Origin: Thermoplasmata archaeon
GTDB taxonomy: Archaea; Thermoplasmatota; E2; DHVEG-1
NCBI GenBank assembly: GCA_014894395.1
Contig: JADBLO010000128.1
Span: forward strand, 1-43,468
Direction of reading: 5' to 3'
Length of the DNA stretch: 43,468 nucleotides
Below, piece after piece: positions 39,400-43,468 of this stretch; position 1 is the stretch's first letter; each line of letters opens with the position of its first letter. The position numbers were made by a program, and so were the translations under genes. The notes under the pieces are model-generated. The model did not search any database. It saw only the letters and a list, made by a program, of their open reading frames with translations, and was not told where the DNA came from.

Positions 39400-40464
39400 T
39401 TAAGAATATTTTTTTGATAGAAGTAAAGAGATTTTTACAAAAGGATACATAAACCGGGTAAACAATGAAAGGTTATAGTGTCTCTGCATAAGTTTCGCAT
39501 GTTCTCCCTCTTTGAGCTTTTGTCCTTGGGCAATAAGGAATCGACCGTAATCTGGGACCTTATCAACGTAATAACGGTTGACAATGGATGCTTTTAATGT
39601 GTTTGAGAGGTGGTGTCGTATGAGGTTTTTATAACTTTTTTTTTCGATGATACTTCTTGCTGCAAGATACCCGGAGGTGAGAGCATACCGCATACCAAAA
39701 CCCCAGAGGAAATCTTGGAGCCCTGCTGCTTCACCGGTGTAGCGTCTGCCCTGTTTTTGAAGATGTGCGTTGAGATGAAATGTACCGATTCCACCAGTGT
39801 TTTTAGGATTAGTAATAGTCAGTTGTGTGAGATGCTGGTACAGTTCACAGGTTTTTTTCCAATAAGTATTGATGTTTTCACAGGGGTACATACAAACGGT
39901 CAGCATAGTTCCATGTCCATGGGATACCAAAAGATATGAGTATCCTTTGAGGGATGCTTCTTTGTGTACAAGTGCCATAGCGAGATCATTATGATCGGTT
40001 TCAAAGATGATGCCTTTTCCAATAGCAGTAACTTTTTTTGTTGAAGGTCCTGTCGCAATAATATCTGCTTCGGGGATACTTTTATGGCTGTTGTAATGGA
40101 TTTCAACATTATGATCAAGTGCTTGGAGTTTTAATCCTTGATCGATGCAGTCAGAAAACGGGCCTCGTTTCACAAGATAAAAGATTGGACGTGATGACGT
40201 TGCTGGAAATGTCGTGGTTCCATCAGTAAGATACATGGTGTGAAATGGTGCGATATAAAAATTTTGATGAATATTTTGTGCTGTTATTTCTTGGAGTACG
40301 TCTTGAGAGGCACTCCAGTTTTCAATACCTTGAAAATCACCATGAAATCGCATCCCGCTATCACTTCGTTCTTCATAGACATGAACCTGATATCCTGCTT
40401 TTGCAAGGGTGATTGCCGCGGTTAATCCTGATAATCCTGCGCCAAGGATGGTGATTGGTTTCAT
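39400..40464 (-). CDS. FAD-dependent oxidoreductase, geranylgeranyl-reductase-like
   Basis: The 354-residue flavoprotein has an N-terminal Rossmann dinucleotide-binding motif (ITILGAGLSGLTAAITLAKAGYQVHVYEE). The second FAD-contact motif, GEAAGLQDFLWGFGMRYALTSGYLAA, is the pattern of geranylgeranyl reductases and related monooxygenase-fold enzymes. It may saturate isoprenoid chains of membrane lipids, fitting the UbiA and polyprenyl synthase genes in the window, but the substrate is not assigned. The N-terminal MKPITIL start has a TATA-like GATTTAAAAG ~30 nt upstream and no ribosome binding site, suggesting a leaderless mRNA. Confidence 0.82.
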   Translation of the reverse strand: MKPITILGAGLSGLTAAITLAKAGYQVHVYEERSDSGMRFHGDFQGIENWSASQDVLQEITAQNIHQNFYIAPFHTMYLTDGTTTFPATSSRPIFYLVKRGPFSDCIDQGLKLQALDHNVEIHYNSHKSIPEADIIATGPSTKKVTAIGKGIIFETDHNDLAMALVHKEASLKGYSYLLVSHGHGTMLTVCMYPCENINTYWKKTCELYQHLTQLTITNPKNTGGIGTFHLNAHLQKQGRRYTGEAAGLQDFLWGFGMRYALTSGYLAARSIIEKKSYKNLIRHHLSNTLKASIVNRYYVDKVPDYGRFLIAQGQKLKEGEHAKLMQRHYNLSLFTRFMYPFVKISLLLSKKYS

Positions 40465-40512
40465 TGCAGGTTATACATTGGTTTGTTTCTTTTAAATCAT
40501 TTGTAATAGGTA

Positions 40513-40547
40513 TAAAAAAAATAATTGTAGAGGGAAAAATAAAAAAA
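40513..40547 (-). terminator. Double T-tract after the MscS gene
   Basis: On the minus strand two T-rich runs (at 40534-40547 and 40513-40520) follow the stop codon at 40548. Confidence 0.5.
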
Positions 40548-41633
40548 TTATTTTGATGGTTCTCGTCCCTGGAATCCAAGCGGGATGCCTTCTTTGTCCA
40601 AGGATTCTTTTAATGAAATATTGATGGTTTCATGGATGTCAAGGAACTTATTGTAATCACCAGTGTTGAGATAATAGACGATTTCGTAATTGTAGCTAAA
40701 TGGTCCGATCTCTCGAAGATGAACCATATCGAATTCAGCTGGTTCGCATTTCTTGATTGTTTTTTCAATGATTTTTGGGATTTTTTTGAGTTGTTCAAGT
40801 GGGGTTGTCGGTGCGACTCTTAGGATAAATTCAACTCGGCGTTTACTCATTTTTTTGAAATTTCGTACACTTCCCGAGGTGATTTCTCGGTTTGAGACAA
40901 TCATTTCTTCACCTTGAAGAAGCTGCATCCGTGTTGATTTCAACCCTATTTTTGTAACGGTCCCTGAGTTTTGACCGACGACAATGAAGTCGCCTACCTC
41001 AAAGGGACGGTCAAAATAAATGGAGAAGGCGCTGAAGATATCACTAAGGATGTTTTGGAGTGCAAACGCAATGGCGATACCTCCTACTCCTAGACCGATG
41101 ACGACTCCGGAGAGATTAATGTTAAAGACATAGAGGATTAAGAGGAAACCAAGGATGTAGACGATCGCGTGAAGGAATTTTTTAAAGATGTTCAGGAGGC
41201 GGTTATCAATGACTGTTTTCTTTTGTTTAGCTAGTTTTTCAGCATACCAGGTTAAGATTACATTAATGACTCTGGTGATGATGAAGACGACCAGAAGGAT
41301 TTCAGCAATCATGAACAATTGTGAAATTTCTTTTGCATAGGGATCAAGGACTGTGAGTTGGTCTAGTCCGTAAAAAAGGCCGACGAGGATGACAAAGAAA
41401 TAGATCGGTTTTTTTATGTTACGAATAATCTCATCATCTAATGTTGTCGCTGTTTTTTTCGCCCATTCGCTAAAGTAATGTTCGAAGAGATGGTAGATGA
41501 TCCATCCAATAATGAGAGAAAGAACAAACAGGACTACCGCCGCGATACTTTCAGCGACAAGTGCACTAATGTTCATGTTGTTGTCTCTGAAGAGTTGGTT
41601 TATGAAGTCGCCTAGGTTGACAAGGATGTTCAT
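40548..41633 (-). CDS. mscS: MscS-family mechanosensitive channel
   Basis: The 361-residue membrane channel has four or five N-terminal helices (AVVLFVLSLIIGWIIYHLF, IYFFVILVGLFYGLD, IAEILLVVFIITRVINVIL). The pore-lining helix is VVIGLGVGGIAIAFALQNILSDIFSAFSIYFDRPF, with Gly/Ala packing. The cytoplasmic beta domain follows (EVGDFIVVGQNSGTVTKIGLKSTRM). It releases small solutes under hypo-osmotic stress. The ATG at 41633 is preferred; the frame begins with a GTG at 41645 that lies in the GGTGGG ribosome binding site. Monocistronic. Confidence 0.93.
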   Translation of the reverse strand: MNILVNLGDFINQLFRDNNMNISALVAESIAAVVLFVLSLIIGWIIYHLFEHYFSEWAKKTATTLDDEIIRNIKKPIYFFVILVGLFYGLDQLTVLDPYAKEISQLFMIAEILLVVFIITRVINVILTWYAEKLAKQKKTVIDNRLLNIFKKFLHAIVYILGFLLILYVFNINLSGVVIGLGVGGIAIAFALQNILSDIFSAFSIYFDRPFEVGDFIVVGQNSGTVTKIGLKSTRMQLLQGEEMIVSNREITSGSVRNFKKMSKRRVEFILRVAPTTPLEQLKKIPKIIEKTIKKCEPAEFDMVHLREIGPFSYNYEIVYYLNTGDYNKFLDIHETINISLKESLDKEGIPLGFQGREPSK

Positions 41634-41695
41634 AAGATATCCCACCAGGTAGGGAATAGGTTGATTATTTTTTAATTTTATGCTTCGATATTTTT

Positions 41696-42910
41696 TTATG
41701 ACAGATGTTCTGCTTTAGCGAATAGGAGGTTCCGGATCATAGTCGAGATGAACATTTTCACATAGGTGGATCGATCTGAGTTGAAGAAGCAGATGATGCC
41801 AGTGTTGTCTGATTGGTCCATGAACATACGGGTATGTACTCCTGGTATATCACCACTATGCCCCATATACACGTGATTTCCAATAGGTGTTTCTTCGATC
41901 ATCCATCCAAGTCCATAGCGAAAATTATAGTATGTATTTCCTGGGGGTTGGATCGTATGCATCAGCTCAACGGTTTCTTCCTGGAGGATTCGTATTTCAT
42001 TGTATACACCGTGGTTCATATGTGCGATGAGGAAATGAGAGAGATCATCGACTGATGTCATCAGTCCTCCCACGGGATAATGGAGGAGTTGGTAGTATGG
42101 GAGTTTTTCGTAGGTTCTGTTTTGATAGACATAGGGGATGGCGACGTCATCGATGTTTAAATCAGGGAGACGAAAACTGGTTTGTGTCATTTCTAACGGG
42201 GTGAATATATGTTCGCTACAGTATTCATGGAAAGGTTCGCCGGTGAAAAGTTGTACTAAATAGGCGGCAAGATCAAAGTTTGCGTTTGCATATTGCATGT
42301 ACTCGCCAGGGTGATACTTGGTACTCCAAATCTCTGGGGAATAGAAGGCGCCACCTGGGAGCAGATATTCTTCAAGCCAGGGGCTGGGGTACCAGGGGAT
42401 AGGTGGTGCATGGGAGTAATTGAGCCAATGATAATACAAGGGGTCACTGTTCAGACTTGAGGAATGAGACAGAAGCATCCGAATAGTGATGGGATCATTT
42501 GGAAAATTCGGATTTCTGAGATGAAACGGGAGATACTTGTTGACGTCATCATCGAGATGAAAGAATCCTTGTTCATAGAGTTGCATGAGTGCTGTACTTG
42601 TGATTGTTTTTGTGATTGAGGCGACTACATAGATGGTATGTTCTGTCGTTTGTTTTTGCTGCTCGATATCGTACAGACCGTATCCTTTAGCCCATACAAC
42701 AGTGGTATTCTTAATGATGCAGGCGGACATGCTTGGAAAATGACCGATTTTCAGTAAAATGGTGATGAGTCGGTCAAAGGGCACATCATTGTGGGTAAGT
42801 TGTTCTTGGATTCCTCGTTGAGTTGTTGTGTAACGTAGCGCGGTTGCTGTCGAGAGTGTGGTTGAAAGCAGGAGAGCAGAGAGGAAAATGCCAATGAGTT
42901 TCGTTTTCAT
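41696..42910 (-). CDS. Secreted serine hydrolase, beta-lactamase class C/PBP-like
   Basis: A signal peptide (KLIGIFLSALLLSTTLSTATA) precedes a penicillin-binding-protein-like serine hydrolase fold. The nucleophile motif SxxK is in VASITKTITSTALMQLY, the Tyr motif is MQYANANFDLAAYLV (YAN), and the third box is MGHSGDIPGVHTRM (HSG). At 404 residues it resembles class C beta-lactamase/EstB-like esterases and D-aminopeptidases. Archaea lack murein, so it is more likely an extracellular esterase, peptidase or amidase acting on foreign substrates. TATA-like ATATTTATTC lies ~33 nt upstream. Confidence 0.9.
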   Translation of the reverse strand: MKTKLIGIFLSALLLSTTLSTATALRYTTTQRGIQEQLTHNDVPFDRLITILLKIGHFPSMSACIIKNTTVVWAKGYGLYDIEQQKQTTEHTIYVVASITKTITSTALMQLYEQGFFHLDDDVNKYLPFHLRNPNFPNDPITIRMLLSHSSSLNSDPLYYHWLNYSHAPPIPWYPSPWLEEYLLPGGAFYSPEIWSTKYHPGEYMQYANANFDLAAYLVQLFTGEPFHEYCSEHIFTPLEMTQTSFRLPDLNIDDVAIPYVYQNRTYEKLPYYQLLHYPVGGLMTSVDDLSHFLIAHMNHGVYNEIRILQEETVELMHTIQPPGNTYYNFRYGLGWMIEETPIGNHVYMGHSGDIPGVHTRMFMDQSDNTGIICFFNSDRSTYVKMFISTMIRNLLFAKAEHLS

Positions 42911-42986
42911 AAGACATTCTATTATTTATTAATGATTGAATAAATATATTATGTTTTGCTTGAAATTAAAGAAAATGAAAAGAGAG

Positions 42987-43059
42987 TGGGCCAAGCCGGA
43001 ATTGAACCGGCGATCTCCGCGTTGTAAGCGCGACGTCATAACCACTAGACCACTGGCCC
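42987..43059 (-). tRNA. tRNA-Val (anticodon TAC)
   Basis: 73-nt cloverleaf. The acceptor GGGCCAG pairs with TTGGCCC (including a G-T pair) and the discriminator is A. The D-arm contains GTCTAGTGGTTATGAC. The anticodon stem TCGCG/CGCGG has loop CTTACAA, giving anticodon TAC. The T-arm is GCCGG-TTCAATT-CCGGC. No intron and no encoded CCA. A 21-nt piece of its 5' part recurs at 32013-32033. Confidence 0.95.
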
Positions 43060-43217
43060 GTTAGGGACACCTAATACATAGACCATTTTTATAGATTACA
43101 ATAAAAAATCGTGTGAGTAAACCCTTACAGAATCTCTCGCTAAATAAATCAAAGTTTCATCACTTCAAACGGTAGATTCCAAACAAGTGAATTAAAGGTT
43201 GTGTCCTTATTTTACTT

Positions 43218-43468
43218 CTAGGAGTAATTAAATGCCTCTCTGATAAAACCCCATCGTTTATCGATCTTTTCCCTTGCTTCATCTGAAACGGTGTAGGATT
43301 CCCCATTCAATGATTTCTGGCTTTTTAAATAGGTATCAAACGCTGCTCGTGACGCAGCAAACCCATCTAAGTTTAGTTCAGAATATATATGTTGGATTAT
43401 CTCCATTGGTTCACGGATAAAATCCTCATACTTCACTTCGATCAAATTCCCTTTAGGAATAAGGGAAC
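43218..43468 (-). CDS. Sulfotransferase-family protein, C-terminal part (cut by window edge)
   Basis: The frame is open from the window end to a stop at 43218 and reads IPKGNLIEVKYEDFIREP, then IIQHIYSELNLDGF and the tail RWGFIREAFNYS. The pattern EVxYEDF-xx-P-x-(I/L)-x-x-I-(Y/C)-x-x-L-x-L is the PAPS-binding C-terminal part of the sulfotransferase family, which transfers sulfate to sugars, lipids or other acceptors. The N-terminal half with the 5'-phosphosulfate-binding P-loop lies outside the window. The TTG at 43445 is not a real start. Confidence 0.75.
   Translation of the reverse strand, partial: SLIPKGNLIEVKYEDFIREPMEIIQHIYSELNLDGFAASRAAFDTYLKSQKSLNGESYTVSDEAREKIDKRWGFIREAFNYS

Noticed and set aside
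1-43468. CRISPR arrays, transposases, integrases, rRNA
   Set aside because: No regularly spaced direct repeats, no DDE or tyrosine recombinase motifs in any frame, and no rRNA-like conserved blocks were seen.

Overview
The window is archaeal chromosomal DNA. A TFB-type transcription factor, fibrillarin-like FlpA, prefoldin alpha, archaeal FtsY, an archaeal-type UMP kinase, UbiA and geranylgeranyl-reductase-like lipid genes, and TATA boxes about 25 nt upstream of start codons all point that way. Secreted NosD beta-helix proteins, a C25 (gingipain-like) peptidase, a PKD-domain surface protein and an oxygen-defence operon suggest an anaerobic, protein- or polymer-degrading euryarchaeon, perhaps of the Thermoplasmatota. 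That placement is inference from gene content only.

Layout. (1) 1-6345 is an accessory island on the + strand: three NosD-type beta-helix genes, two small secreted proteins and one decayed paralogue. It is punctuated by three copies of a 70-nt repeat whose 3' part looks like the 3' end of a tRNA. (2) 6429-9725 is conserved information-processing and lipid DNA: flpA on +, then TFB, rlmE and a polyprenyl synthase as a minus-strand operon. (3) 9984-20660 carries secreted or surface proteins (possible TasA-like protein, C25 peptidase, metzincin-like protease with calcium repeats, PKD protein) mixed with a PaaK/CapK-like ligase, a B12-binding radical SAM enzyme with a small upstream partner, and an M18 aminopeptidase. 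(4) 20762-21082 is a winged-helix regulator with a 16-bp palindrome at its predicted transcription start.

(5) 21205-26370 is the most coherent system: a minus-strand run of a Fur/PerR-type regulator, a flavoprotein-rubredoxin fusion, a 52-residue Cys-rich protein, a ferritin-like protein, rubrerythrin, TusA-like, DsrE-like, IscS-like, IscU and desulfoferrodoxin. It joins reduction of superoxide and peroxide to Fe-S cluster and sulfur handling. Two details stand out. The IscS homologue lacks the PLP lysine (Asp instead), and the fusion gene carries a perfect internal Shine-Dalgarno and ATG that would also release free rubredoxin.

(6) 26503-29794 holds a duplicated-fold membrane protein, a ZIP transporter followed by hypC and hypD (NiFe-hydrogenase maturation), and a cupin. 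(7) 29901-32622 holds purQ with a NUDIX gene, a zinc-finger pRiA4b ORF-3-like protein, and a thymidylate-kinase-like gene whose end carries a 21-nt piece identical to the window's tRNA-Val. (8) 32624-35302 holds a dolichol/phytol-kinase-like protein, UbiA and an MDR dehydrogenase. (9) 35431-39234 holds a SecB-like protein, pyrH, ftsY and prefoldin alpha, a 27-codon small ORF and a metallophosphoesterase. (10) 39255-43468 holds tRNA-Gln, a geranylgeranyl-reductase-like flavoprotein, an MscS channel, a serine beta-lactamase-like hydrolase, tRNA-Val and a sulfotransferase cut by the window edge.

The only gene-poor stretch longer than 300 nt is 5884-6428, which holds the decayed paralogue, the third repeat and the flpA promoter. 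I saw no CRISPR array, rRNA, transposase or integrase.
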